Assembly (NCBI GenBank): GCA_025765595.1
Contig: JAIVFH010000173.1
Location: 1-57,551 of the forward strand
DNA from: Obelidium mucronatum
Taxonomy: Eukaryota > Chytridiomycota > Chytridiomycetes > Chytridiales > Chytriomycetaceae
DNA: 57,551 bases
Direction: 5' to 3'
Shown here piece by piece: positions 10,718-21,504 of this stretch (positions within the stretch are counted from its first letter, which is position 1; each line of letters opens with the position of its first letter). The notes below the pieces were generated by a model. It was not told where the DNA came from. It saw nothing but the letters and a program-made list of their open reading frames with translations, and ran no database searches. Position numbers and translations under genes: made by a program.

Positions 10718-11807
10718 TCACTGCTTTATCCAAGCCCCACGCATTCCCCCAACTTGTTGTCCTGAAATAACGTAGGTGTGAGTCTCCCACACCTTTTGCT
10801 TAACCCACACCTTTTTTGATGTCCCAGCTTCAAACCCCATCACAGATCGGAAGATTTCCCCATGCTCTTGGCAATTAGAATCGACAGCTTCAGGTAGTGT
10901 CACGACATACTTGAAGACTTCAGTGCCAGGATCGTTGGTGAAGTATGAGATAATAGCATTGGTGGCCTGGTCCTTCAGAGAATCGTGACCAGCAGGCAGG
11001 AATGACTGGGGATTTGTTTCTGCCGGTTGAATGTAGTACGTCAAGGTCTTTCCATCACTGGAGATTGCAGTGTCGAACAGAGTGTCGTCAACAATACGTA
11101 AATAAACAATTAGCTTCATCAAGCCAGTGTTCTCATCCTTAAAACGAATCAGCTCATGAAGTCGAAGATCACTTGTAAAAGCCTTTGCCGCTTTAACAAC
11201 GGGCTTGGTGTAAACCAAGCTTTGGACCGGAGTGCTGATGGCGGCGGGTTTGACGCTTGAGTTTTGAGGGGTTGGCATAGCATTAGATCGCAATAAAGCC
11301 ACAGTAGAATTAAGGGGGGTGGCAGAAAAGGAAGACGTGGAGGAGGAGGAAGGTGGGGGTGGAGTTGGAGGGAGACCCAACAACTCGCGCACGGTGGGGA
11401 AGTAGTCGTTGTCCTTGCTGCCTCCAGTAGATCCCAGTCGCTCGTTCTCGTTGCCCTCTTCATCATCATTGTCGTCAGGGTCATCGGCGGCACTTAGCTG
11501 CATCGGCTCCACATCGTTGCGAGGGTCCCATTCTTCGAAGAAAATAAAACAAATTAGGGTTTCCAAACTTCGAAAAGAAATGAAGACACTCACGTGGCTC
11601 TTCAGCCAAGCGTTCTCGTACCATTTTAATCTTGCGATTGAGCGTGCATGGTTTGAAGAGCCGCAGTTGCGGAATGGCATCTTTGACTGGCTTCCCAGTA
11701 AGTAAAACTGACCCATCCCTTTCCTTCTTACGCAAAAGATTTGCAATCTGAAGGGAATGTTCTGGCTTCCACGATTTGTGGTCAAGGTAACACTTTTCTC
11801 TTGGCAT
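10718..11807 (-). CDS. Acidic protein of unknown function beside a transposase
   Basis: No family recognised. Inferred exons are 11807-11594 and 11532-10718, with an intron gtgagt...cgaag, giving about 342 residues. The N-terminal part is basic (IANLLRKKERDG, LNRKIKMVRERL). An acidic run follows (DDPDDNDDEEGNENE), then a Pro/Ser linker (LPPTPPPPSSSS). The C-terminal 170 residues look folded, with alternating hydrophobic strands (LMKLIVYLRIVDDTLF, TLTYYIQPAE). The true 5' end is uncertain: an open stretch at 11927-12172 could be a further upstream exon. The divergent DDE transposase at 12471 raises the possibility that this is the second gene of a transposon, but this is a guess from position only. 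Confidence 0.4.
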
Positions 11808-12470
11808 TTATTTTTGAGCTCATCACTGTTGTACAGCACTGCCCCTTTTATATTTTTTTTACTGTTGACTATTGTTGCTGTCATAACGATTCATTTGTTG
11901 TCTTATTTGGCTGTTTTCGTATGTTACTAATAGCAATCCAAATTGGAAAATTTTTTGACGCAGTGATTCCAAAAAAGTTTTTCTTGAATGAACAATTGAC
12001 CTCCAACCATCCTTGGATCTAAGTAAGACTGAACCACTGTTTTAAAGAGTGGGCATTTTTTCTTCTGGGTCACTTCTAAAAAAATTCTAGAAAATATTGC
12101 AGGGTTAAGGAATTGTTCACCAACATACTCCCAATATTGGGACATGATGTCTTTATTTGGTTCGCAATGCAAATAAAAAAAACAAGAAGATTCATTGTTT
12201 TGAACTTTTTTGAACTGTCGGAACGCTTTTGTTCATTTTTTCAAGTGGCACTTGGCTTGTTTCCAGTGGCACCTCCAGTTCGTCTTGGTTCACTTTGTGT
12301 GCTTAACTCCGCCATTCGGTCCAAATGTGACTCATTAGGAGTCACCTTGTAACACAAGACACTTTCGGCATGTGAGGCTTGTTTGTCTTGTTTTAATTTC
12401 CAGAAGTGAGTCATTCTGTGTTGTTGCATCTATTTTTAACTCTGAAAAAAAAATGAAAAAATGAACAAGT

Positions 12471-13467
12471 ATGCCACCTGCCGAAGCCAGCACCAGCACC
12501 CCCAATCCTGCACAAGTCCCACCATCTATTTGGCTCCAGCAGCGGCAGCTAATGGTTAGCGCAGCGACAGAGTTCCTTGGCCTCTCTGGTGACTCATTCT
12601 ACCGCAAGAAGCTTGTCTGGAAGTCTCGCTTTGCAGCCACATTTGGTCTCTGCTTGGAGTCTGCCGTGGATGTCTGGACAATCATTGCCAAAAAGGTTCT
12701 TGCTGATGGTCTTCGCAAGGTCCACTTTCTCTGGTGCTTGGTTTATCTGAAAGAGTATCCAACTGAAAGGTCTGCTGCCGGAAGGTTCAAAACCAGTGAG
12801 TCGAACTGGCGTGATAAAGTCCATCGAATGCTGCGAGTCTTCTCCGAAATGGATGAGGTTAGTACTTTTATTGTTCCTTGTGTCCTTCATCTTTCAATGC
12901 ACTGTTCTTCCCCAATAGATTCATTTTGAAGACCGTTTTGAAAACTGGCACTGCAAGGCCCCATCATGCTACGTGGATGGAATTGACGTTCTCATCCAAG
13001 AGGTTCGTCCGTTCTTCAAAGGCCTTTACAGCCACAAGTTTAAACACGCAGGCTACCGGTATCAAGTGGCCAGTGCTATTGCTACTTCCAAATTTGTTCA
13101 CATCTCTGGTTCAGTTCCATGTGGACTCTTCAACGACTTGGCAATGGTGAAGCGGAGTTTGCTTCCACGGCTTGGGGTTGGTGAGAAGGTTGCTGCAGAT
13201 GAAGGCTATGTTGGGGTACCTGGAAAAATCATGACGCGACTGAAGGGTGATACGGAGGCCATCATTAAGCACAACCGCAATCTCAGCATTCTTCAATCGC
13301 GCCATGAAACAATGAACGGAAAGTTGAAGGACTTTGGCATATTGTTTCAGATGTTTCGAGGGAATCGCGAGGAACATTACCTCGTTTTTCAAGCTGTGGC
13401 TCAGATTACACAAGTCAAGATGCGCCGAGAGCCTGCATACAGCATTTTGGACCGCTTATACTTTTAA
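12471..13467 (+). CDS. DDE-type transposase (Harbinger/DDE_Tnp_4-like)
   Basis: Likely transposase of a PIF/Harbinger-like DNA transposon, or a domesticated relative. Exons 12471-12857 and 12919-13467 join across a 61-nt intron (gttagt...caatag) to about 311 residues. Candidate catalytic acidic residues lie in YVDGIDV, GLFNDLAM and, near the C-terminus, SRHETMNGKLK. The spacer ADEGYVGVPG is typical of this clade. The N-terminal part (LQQRQLMVSAATEFLGLSGD) is helical. The frame is intact. No terminal inverted repeats or target-site duplication were found by eye on either side. Confidence 0.75.
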
Positions 13468-13584
13468 TTCTTAGTTATCTTTTTGTAATAAAGTAACAAT
13501 CATGTCTAAGAAGTGGTTTATTTAAATAAAAAGATAGTTCCGCAAAAAAACAAACTGTTCGTGCATCCCCCAGCTATTACTTGA

Positions 13585-15540
13585 TCACACCAACTGATCC
13601 ATCCAATGCTTAATCCTCAACAACGCAAACCGATCAGCCGCTGCATAATCGAAATCTGGATCCACGCGAAGGTACTCTGTTTCCATCATCACCTGCGTAA
13701 CCACTTCTCGAAACAAAGAATCTGGTATTTTGGCCTCCAACCGCTCTCTCCATTCACGTAATCGCAACTCTCCCATCTTGGGTCCCAACGCCTTTCCTGG
13801 AGACTCGCAGCACTGTAATACAAGCTCTAACGCATCTGCTTCTGTGATGTACGCTGAATTGGCTTGAATAAAGTCAACAGCCTTTTCAATCGTCCAGTTT
13901 CGAGTGTGCAGGCCAGTGTCCACGACCAAGAGAATAGCGTTTTGGAGCTCTCGTTCGAGTTTCCCGAAATGTTGAAGCGGTGACTGATAGAACCCGAGTT
14001 CTTGGCCACAGGATTCCACATAGGAAGGCCACGCCATGGTTTTCTCGGCGCAGTGTGTTTTGTACAGGTATGCATAGAAGGGGGTTTCCTTGTCGATTGA
14101 TTGGGATGTTTCGTATTGGAGATGCGCTCCAGGGTATATCTGATTCAAGACAATCGCTTCCCATTGATGATTGGGGAGACTCAGTAATTTCTTGATGTTC
14201 ACCACAATGGCTTGTAATTTGGGAGCGAATTTGATGGGTGTGTATCGAACGAAAACAACGGGGCTTGTTTCCTCATTTTCGAATTCTGGGTCCAGTTTAA
14301 CGACTGGCAGCATGACGTATCCCTTGCTGGAAAAAGAATTTTCCTTGAGTTCCGAATGCAATCAATCCATGGAGTAAGACTAACTCACGTTCTTGTTGTC
14401 AAAGTGAAGCGAAACGTTCCACAGTTTTCAAAAGCTCTATTGCAAAGAAGAGAAAACTTTTGGAAGGCCATATCTGCATCTGTTTCAAATAGCTCGGGGC
14501 ACTTTTCGCGATCCCTTAAAGAAGAAGCAAAAGCCCTGAAATCGTCGCGCGCGAGAACAGTACGCATGACTTGTTGTATCCCCAAAATTTGATTGATTCC
14601 AATTTCTTGGATTTCGTTGGCTGTATGATTTGAAAGGCAGTATTCATGGATATATGCCTGATACGCCTGTTTTTTTTTTTTTTTTTTTTTTTTTTGCATG
14701 AGTGTGAATGGCACCGCAAGTACTCAAACACATCATACGCACCTTCTCATATCCTGGAAGACCATAAATTCCAGCCGATTGTCTCACTCTAGGAAGATAC
14801 AACTGTTGAAGAAAGTGCGCCAGTTTCCTGTACCCAGCAAACACTTTCTTGACCGACTCTCTCAACTTCTTTTCTTGCTCGGCCATTTCCGCCGGTGACA
14901 ATTTAAACTCTCCCGTTGAATACGGTGGAATAAAGAGACTGCTGTTGGAAACATCTGCTCGGGCTTGTGTGTTGCAGAATTTAATCCATCGCTGGACTGC
15001 ATCTCGGTTCATTGTCGTGTTGCGTTCGATGGCATCTTTAAGGTTTTGGATTGCGGTATCGAATTGGGGGATCAGCTTTTCCAAGCGTTGGTGGTGGTTT
15101 GCCAGGTCTTCTAGTGTTTCAAGGTGTGTCCATTCAAAATACGATTCGAGGCGGAAGAGCGGGTTATGGTCCCTAGCATAGGATACGAATCAGTATAAAC
15201 ACATCCTGGAGTAAAGAGTGCAGGCTCACCTCGACACCAGCCCAAGCGCAAACGCCGCCAGCGCCTGCCCTCGCGCCAAGTCCGCCGCCACGACGCCCTC
15301 CAGCACTTTGATTGGAACTTCGGCCGACGGCAGAATTCTTGCGCCGATAAAGTCGCTCAGACTGGCGCGCAGCTGCGCAGTCGCGTCCCGATGGACGGCG
15401 GCGGCGTCCGCCGAAAGATCAAACAGCGCAGCCTCGGCGGCGCCGCCAGCGCGGACGCCAATGTCTGCGAGCAGAAACGGGTGGCCGCTGCTGCGCAGCC
15501 GGGCGGCGGCGTAAAGAGCGAGGATCGACGCCGTGGTCAT
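13585..15540 (-). CDS. DUF885-family protein, apparent pseudo-enzyme
   Basis: Member of DUF885 (PF05960), a family with a zincin-like HExxPGH signature. Four exons are inferred: 15540-15230, 15172-14743, 14666-14389 and 14326-13585, giving about 586 residues, a normal length. Family landmarks are GLPGYEK|AYQAYIHEYC, ELGFYQSPLQHFGKLERELQ, LLVVDTGLH and CCESPGKALGPKMGE. At the expected metal motif (VLHExxPGHHxQ in relatives) this protein reads VLNQIYPGAHLQ, so His, Glu and His are replaced by Asn, Gln and Ala. Catalysis is therefore unlikely unless another site is used. Exon 1 is very GC-rich. The intron 14742-14667 contains a 26-A run just before its acceptor. Confidence 0.75.
14670..14695 (+). 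repeat. T26 homopolymer (A26 in an antisense-strand intron)
   Basis: A run of 26 T on the plus strand. In the DUF885 gene it is A26 placed two bases upstream of the acceptor AG, where a pyrimidine tract would normally be expected. Confidence 0.9.
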
Positions 15541-16790
15541 TGGTGGTTGGGTGATTAAAAAGAAATATTGTGTAGTTTGATTAAAAAAGATTGTCGTCGG
15601 GCGGGCCGAAGCTGAGAGCTATTGGGTTCAGGGGAATCGAGATGCCTTCTATTGGTTTATTGATTTTATTGTGTTGTTATCATGGGATTCGGAGGTTAGT
15701 GGAAGGTGGTGGGTTGTTGACAAGAATCGCCGTGGCGGGTCATGCTACACAATGGCTGAAAGTGGGTTTGGATGCAGGCTCTACATTGCGTTCCCCGAAA
15801 CAAAGCAAACTAGTATTTTGCATATCTTTCTGGTCTGCCATTGTTGATGTTTGAATTCTAACGTGCATCACTTTAGACTTCTTCAGTTGCTTTGATGGGG
15901 GTATGCTGGTTTCCAATATGCCGGTTGTTCCACTTTCCCAAGCCACGGAGCCCCTGTGCCACGTCGGGCCACCAGTGGAATGGATGCGGCCAAGTATTTT
16001 CCACGAACTGAGCAAGGATGGTGCGATTAACCAATGATTTTATCAATGATTTGACATACTTTGCAGGCCAAACTCAAGCTTTGCCTATCAAGGCTATCGT
16101 GGGCACATTCAGCGACTCCGACAAGCAAATCTGGCAGAGTTTATTTCGAGACAGGGTGGAATGAGCATTGGATAGATTTGCAAATGTGTGTATGTTTTTG
16201 CTTTAGTTATGTTTGCTGTAGTTATTTTTGCTTTAGTTATTTTTGTTATGAGCTTTGGTTATTGTTGGATTAAAGTGTTGGTTTTTGAGTCGAGTTTCCT
16301 GGGGACTTTTTTCAGCTGTCGTTACTGTTGGATCCTTACGCCGCGGACTGCACTTGAAGGCAACAAAAAAAGCTAAAAGTTAATTCTGTTTATTCTGGAG
16401 TGAGAGCAAGTACTTAAAATGTGATTTGTGTTTTAATATCAGTAGTGTTGTAGGAAGCCGGTTAGGGCGTCGGGCTGCCTGGTGCGGGTCCCATGAACGA
16501 ATCCCGTCTCCTTCACATGAAGATTTTCTTTTTCGGCAAATTTTTTTCTGTTTATGTTGCTGCATTAGGTTTTGCGGTTGTTCCTTTGATTTTGGTTGTA
16601 GGGACTGTGTTTTTGAAGTATATGCCGCATGGACCGTTATTTGGGATTTGTGTCGCGGTGGTCGCTCAAGGCTTGAATTTTAGTACCCATATTTTAGTGT
16701 TACTTTAAAAAAACATAGTTTCAAACCTCGAAACAAAAACCCAAACTCATACATGCCATGAAGAAAAACACTTTTATTCAGAAGAGTGGC
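15541..16790. other. Unresolved 1.25-kb region, no confident gene
   Basis: Several open stretches occur on both strands but none matches a family I can name. On the plus strand a frame near 15900-16170 can be read across a possible intron (gtgcga...tttgcag, about 16021-16066) ending FISRQGGMSIG before a stop. A hydrophobic frame at 16520-16708 could encode two membrane helices (FSVYVAALGFAVVPLILVVG). Simple TTTTGCTTTAGTTA-like repeats lie around 16195-16245. A short stretch at 16450-16510 has weak tRNA resemblance. A decayed or unusual gene is possible. Confidence 0.4.
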
Positions 16791-19293
16791 TCATTTTCTC
16801 TTGTGCACTCTCCTGTTTCCCTTTTCACGAAACCCAATAAAATCATCTTGCCAGACAGTCTCTTTCCTTCTCTTTGGAAAACGCGCCTCCCGCTCAAACA
16901 GAGAAGGCTCTCGGTTATTCTGAGGTCCCCGAGTGGCGGAGAAATCTTGTTTCAAGCGATTCGACCGTCTGGTGTTGCGACCACCAATTTCACCAGTGCC
17001 AGTATTCCTCAACTCCAATTCTTTGGCAATCATCCTACTCTTTTTAGATGGATGGTATTCATCGTTGAACTTTGGTTTCCGTTGGCGAGCCTTCTTTTCT
17101 GGGAAAGCGTCATTGATAAAAGAATGGAAATGCTGCTTCTGCTTCTGCTGTTGCTGTTGCTGTTGCTGCTGATATTGGTGCTTTGGATGGAGGACATGCG
17201 TTTGCACAGACGCGTTGGGTTTGGGTTTTTTGATGTCCACTTTCGGGAGACTTTTCGCGTTTCGGCGCTCAGCTGCGCGGAGATTGAATCCGACACGTCC
17301 ACGTCGAGAAATGGGAGATGCAGTGTTTTGGGGTATCGCGACTTGCGGTTGTGGTTGATCAGGCGGTGGGGAGATAGGGTGATTGGCACCCAATCTGTCG
17401 ATTGTAAAATCCTCGGCAAAGTCACTGATGTCGTTGATGTGGCTGATTTTGGGGAATGCGATATAATCATCATCATCATCTTGTTTGGAATTTAGATCAG
17501 CCCCACCATTAACACCATCGTCTTGTTTGTCTTCGTCCGTCAATCCAATAATGGCAGAACCTTCCTCTGAACCGTCGTTTAAATCATCATCAGGATCATC
17601 CTCACCGCCGGAATCTTGCATCATGATTCCAGACACGAAAAAGTCTTGCTTCCTTGAAGACTGCGTTTCAACAGTTCTCGTCAAGGAGAAGGTAAAATCA
17701 CTGTCCGAAGCATCATCAACCAAGTCCTCATTATCGCCATCGTTTCTATCCTCCTTCCCAAACAGAGAGACAGAAACCCCGGCCATAACATCCCGTGTCC
17801 GTACCATGTGTTTGGAAATGAAGATGATATTCGATAAGATACTTTCCGCCTGTGAAATCTCTGTATGGTTGGCGCCGCCGCTACCGCCATTGCTGGAAAC
17901 GGGCTCGTCTGTATCCCAAACCGGTTCATATCCGCGATCAAAGTCCCGTTCATAGTAATTTTTCCGCGGCTTCTTCTTTGCGGGTGAGGTGCTGCTGTTG
18001 TTATTGTTGCTACAACTGCTTTCCGCCAGACCCCGCTCCAATTGCACAGCAGCACCCGCCAACGCTGCAGCAACACTCTGTATCTTTGTACTCCCCCTCG
18101 TAATATCCGCACTCGAATCCAGAGGATTCAAAAGAACAAACAAATACGGCCTGGCCGGCTGATGATGCTGCGAAGACGCCTTATCAAACAGAAACGGCTG
18201 TGGAATGTCATGTGGGGTATTGGGAACAGTGAATCCGATCCCTTGAGAGTGGTAGTCGAATTGAGTTCCAAAGAAGCGACAAAACTGGAGGAATGTGGAT
18301 CCGAGGGAGTGGGTCTGGTTGTTTTCATTGGGATGGGATTGTTTTCGTTTTCTTGAGTGTTTGGTCTTGTTGGATGCGGTTTCGGGTATTATGCCGGTTT
18401 CTGGGTCTTGTAATTTGAGGAAGGCGAGGCACCAAACCACGATAGAATAACCCCCTTTAAAAAAAGAAAAAAAAATAGGCCGTTTTCGTTAGGCTAAAAT
18501 GGAGGAAAAATAAAAACAGGTCCTTACCAACACCCCCAGAAAACACTTCATTCAACTCCCTCCCCGAAAGAAACAATTTAACCAACAACACAAGCTCCCT
18601 CAACCCTTCCACTTTCTCTACCCAAGCTTTCACAGACTCCACCGCGGCAAACCCACCCGCCACATTATAACAAACATCCACACTCAACCTCGTCAAAGAA
18701 TCCACCATCTTCAAAATCGGGACTCTCGCTTTCCGCAACAATTGAATCGAAGACGCGCAGTTTGAGAAATTGAGTTTGGGGAACAGTTTGGAGAGTTTGG
18801 AAGCTTGGGTATTCTGTTTCGGGTCTTGACTGAGTTGGTGAACGTTGTCATTATTGATGGGAGGGTATGGATCCAGGATGATTAGATCAATGTCGCTCCA
18901 AGGAAGGAAGAGGCCTGTTCCTGTTGATCCAAAGGGGAGGGTTTTTGAGGTGGGGAATCTGGATGTAATCAGGTTGGCGTATGTGTTGACAACGTGTTTC
19001 CGGAGAGAGACTTCGTGCGGGGTTGGAGACAGGTACTGCATCAAACAGCTTATTTCATGGTCGAGGATGGTAAGGTTTGTACTGATAGTCGGGGCAGGGC
19101 GGCACTTCAGCCATGGTGCTGGATAGTTTTCTGTGTGAAACTTTGCCCTTTGTTGCTGCTGGTGCTGATGGCTTGATCCAAAGGCAAAAGAAGTTTCTCG
19201 CTTTTCACGATGTTTCTTTTGTTTGATTTTCCGTTTTGGTTTTTCCAGCTTGTGGTGTTGCTTTGGTTCGAACAAGTTGTTGAAAGAGAACAT
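16791..19293 (-). CDS. Non-canonical poly(A) polymerase, Trf4/5 (PAPD5/7) type
   Basis: Nuclear nucleotidyltransferase that adds short A-tails to aberrant RNAs for exosome decay in the TRAMP complex (role inferred from the family). Exon 1 is 19293-18528 and exon 2 is 18454-16791, with a 73-nt intron; about 809 residues. The catalytic core shows FGSTGTGLFLPWSDIDLI with the paired Asp, KARVPILKMVDS, then VDVCYN with the third Asp. The PAP-associated domain follows: LNEVFSGGVGGYSIVVWCL and the LGSTFLQFCRFFG block. It then carries a long C-terminal tail not found in yeast Trf4, rich in Asp/Glu, with a Gln run (about nine) and basic KR patches. The tail is predicted to be disordered. Confidence 0.85.
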
Positions 19294-19467
19294 TTCAAGT
19301 TGTCCAACAAAAAGAAAAAAAAGAAGGTAGATAAATAGAGAATAAATAGAATATAATCTGCATTGAATAAAAGGTATGCTTTTGAATGAATGTATCGATG
19401 GCTATGTATCTCATTGGTTATTACTTTTATACTCTCATTAAAAAAAAATGAACATTATCCCGTAGTT

Positions 19468-21310
19468 TCACAAAGAAGGGAATGTATGATGCGCATCGCA
19501 AACATACTTCTCATTTCCCTCAACTTTATCCAAGTCTGTGATTTTCTCCATCTTGACGTGGTTTCGGCAACAAGGTTTACAATATTCAAAAACGCATTTC
19601 GACGATCCCAGATTCAAACACGTCTTTGAAGTGCATACGGGGTTCTTTCCCGTTGCTTTTCGTGCTGTTAATATTTCATTTTAAGGTTGTTTTCAGTTAG
19701 GGGAGTCATTTGATAGACGATAATTTTACCTTTCTTACTGGTTATGTATTCTTGCACCTTTTCAAGTTTAGCCGCACGTTTCTCTGTTTTCCGTTTGAGT
19801 CGCTCAGCTGAAAGTTCATCCAATTCTTTTCGGGTACTTGTTGTTGCTGTTGCAATTGTTTGTCTTGCTGTTGCCCTTCTTCCTCCGACTTTTTAAGAGG
19901 CTCGTTTGCATCAGTAGAAGGAAGTTCGGGGCGGAAATGCGGTTGACAGACCCAATTGGGTAGAATTCGAAGACCTCTTGAATCAAGTTCGTATTCCGCT
20001 GGTGGTACATACTCTGTTGCGTTATTTGTACTTTCCTATCGAAAAAAAAAAAGAAAGGCTTAGATCTTGAAAGGAGAAATTTGAAGAGGGTGGGTTTGTA
20101 ACCAGAATACGTTTCTTGAATTCATGAGTGATTCTCCAAAAGTCATCGAAAGTATGTTTGGCAGCTAATTCAGTTCTTAGATCTGGATGATCATTGAGAC
20201 TGTTGGTATGTGTGGGTGGTAGGTATGTCAATGAGTGTGAATGGATGGAAAATACGGAGATTGGCGGGGAATGCATCAAAGGGATAAGAAAGATCGTCAA
20301 TCAAAAAAGAGAAATCTACCGGCGGTATCTGAAAAAAGACAAACGAACCATGGAGCAAAAATCTTAAACAAGTGAGCACGCATCATTCCAACATCAGCAC
20401 TATTTGGAATCTCCTTACAAATCTCGAGATACTCAATAGCAAGTTTCCAAACAGGATGAAAAATGCCGGTAAACAGAGCCGGATTATACAAATTGCCCTC
20501 AGCAGTCATGACACCATCGCATTTCGTAAAATCAAGACAACGTTGGACATCTTCGAAATAGCAAATATTTCCGTTTGCAAAGACAGGAATATCAAGGACT
20601 TCCTTGACGCGCCTTATTTGCTCCCAATCAGCGAGACCAGTCTTATGGCCCTTCATGTCTCGTGTTCGGCCGTGGACAGTAAGCAGCTGGCAGCCGGCAG
20701 GCCTGCAGCCTCTTTGCGAAAGCGATCGTCTTGTTGACGTCGCTGAATATTCTTATTTTGCACGTGACGGGCACGGCCAGATGCACGTGCAGCGTGTTGA
20801 CTGCGGCGATTAGTAATGCGGACGCTTGCTGACTACTGCTTACCCATGGCGCACACGCAGTCCCAGTCCTTGTCGTCGGTCAGGAAGGCGCCGTAGTGGC
20901 CCTTCTTCGCGATGCCCTGCGGACAGCCGAGGTTCAGGTCGACGGCGGCGCAGCGGCGCTCGACGAGGCGCGCGGCGGCGAGCAGCGTGGCGGCGTCGTT
21001 GGCGCAGAACTGCACCACGAGCGGCGCGTCCTCGGCGGCGTTACACGAAAACTGCGCCGCGCGATACGCCGCCGACTCTGCGAAAAGCCGCGCGTGGAAC
21101 ATCGGCGTGTAGCACAGCTGCGCCCCGTGGCGCCGCGAGAGCACGCGCCACGCGAGCTCAGGAGTGGTCGACCTGCGCGGTTCTGATTGGTCAATACTCG
21201 GCGCGCTGCGATTGGCTGAATACCATCGGCGCCACTATGTAGCGCGGCGAGCCAAGCACGCGGCGGTAGAACTCGTAGCCCTGCAGCTTCTCCGTGGTCG
21301 GAGCTGTCAT
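19468..21310 (-). CDS. DUS1: tRNA-dihydrouridine synthase, Dus1 type
   Basis: FMN-dependent enzyme that reduces uridine 16/17 in the tRNA D-loop. The ATG at 21310 starts [20 protein letters not shown]. Landmarks are [24 protein letters not shown], the active-site cysteine in [52 protein letters not shown] and GVMTAEGNL. After several introns the C-terminal part gives [12 protein letters not shown], a basic coil, and a zinc-type cluster (VCTSKTC...[11 protein letters not shown]), ending at 19468. The frame needs single-base corrections near 21160 (tcc-t-gag), 20695 (gcc-t-gcc) and in the CAA/CAG run near 19850. The join near 20830 also lacks one base. The 5' exons are very GC-rich. The long intron near 20345-20203 and the C-terminal exons are placed by homology. 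Confidence 0.85.
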
Positions 21311-21504
21311 CGAAAAAAAAAGAAATAAAAGCAAAAATGAAGCTATAAATAGATTCTGAAAATAGATTAAATAGCATCAATGCCGTTCTCGCTTCAATGT
21401 TGCGGCTACGATCCTGGCTGGGATGGCATTTGAAAGCTCACTGAGAGGATTGGCTTGTGGCGATACATAAATCCTGGAAGGGTGGCGCTTGGCTGTACAA
21501 GATC

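Noticed and set aside
15591..15854. Possible polyprenol reductase fragment (CYHGIRRLVE)
   Set aside because: Only a short RRL-E resemblance; the rest of the family motifs are absent on either strand.
16441..16515. tRNA-like sequence (ggttagggcgtcgggctg ... cgaatcccgt)
   Set aside because: The D-arm and T-arm resemble a tRNA, but the acceptor stem does not pair and the T-loop is interrupted, so it is not called.
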